Shown here piece after piece: positions 5,969-6,019 of a DNA stretch of 6,019 nucleotides. A program made the translations under genes and the position numbers. The stretch covers positions 1-6,019 of the forward strand of contig PLBD01000595.1 in NCBI GenBank assembly GCA_003135315.1. Reading direction: 5' to 3'. The DNA comes from Acidobacteriaceae bacterium (GTDB lineage Bacteria; Acidobacteriota; Terriglobia; Terriglobales; Acidobacteriaceae). Below the pieces are notes generated by a model. It worked only from the letters and a program-made list of their open reading frames with translations, searched no databases and was not told the DNA's origin. The number at the start of each line of letters is the position of its first letter. Positions within the stretch are counted from its first letter, which is position 1.

Positions 5969-6019
5969 GTACCGTTCGTTTCAATTCGATGCAGTTCGAG
6001 GCGAACCGCAGATCCGTCA

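Noticed and set aside
5903..6019. In-frame open extension upstream of ATG 5902
   Set aside because: The frame lacks stops to the window edge, but it has no ATG there, no ribosome site for the GTG or CTG codons, and it would place polar sequence before the signal peptide. The extension is treated as leader sequence.

Overview
The window is almost entirely one giant gene on the minus strand. Reading the reverse complement from the ATG at 5902, the frame stays open for 1,967 codons to the left window edge without a stop. The gene is therefore at least 5.9 kb long, and its 3' end lies outside the window. The only non-coding sequence is the 117-base upstream region at 5903-6019. No RNA gene, insertion sequence, CRISPR array or second gene is supported.

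The protein starts with a clear Sec signal peptide (cleavage expected after residue 30), so it is exported. The mature part is a mosaic. It has an N-terminal beta-sandwich-like domain (about 31-125), a phage tail-fibre-type linker ending in an 'AANKAYVD' motif (about 154-192), and three successive right-handed beta-helix blocks of the pectate-lyase / GH28-related type (about 233-770, 785-1320 and 1330-1665). A tryptophan-rich stretch follows, then a second set of tail-fibre-type linkers (GGDLSGSYPNPTV and SYNDLANKPAIP, about 1806-1847) and the beginning of a C-terminal beta-sandwich cut by the window edge. Two smaller modules are inserted: a carbohydrate-binding-like insert of about 60 residues in the first helix, and a beta-rich insert between the 'KGDG' and 'GTDNTAAW' elements of the second helix cap.

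The N-terminal domain, the high but not extreme GC content and the domain mix fit an Acidobacteriota (Terriglobia-like) soil bacterium, where I recall large exported proteins of this design being common. This is recognition from memory, not a search. The likely role is a large surface or secreted fibre that binds, or possibly acts on, polysaccharide. No polygalacturonase catalytic set could be picked out, so enzymatic activity is not claimed.

Upstream of the start are a plausible ribosome binding site (5911-5917) and a perfect 15-base dyad (5954-5968) placed like an operator. The long open frames on the plus strand, the largest being 4118-5662, are antisense shadows of this gene.
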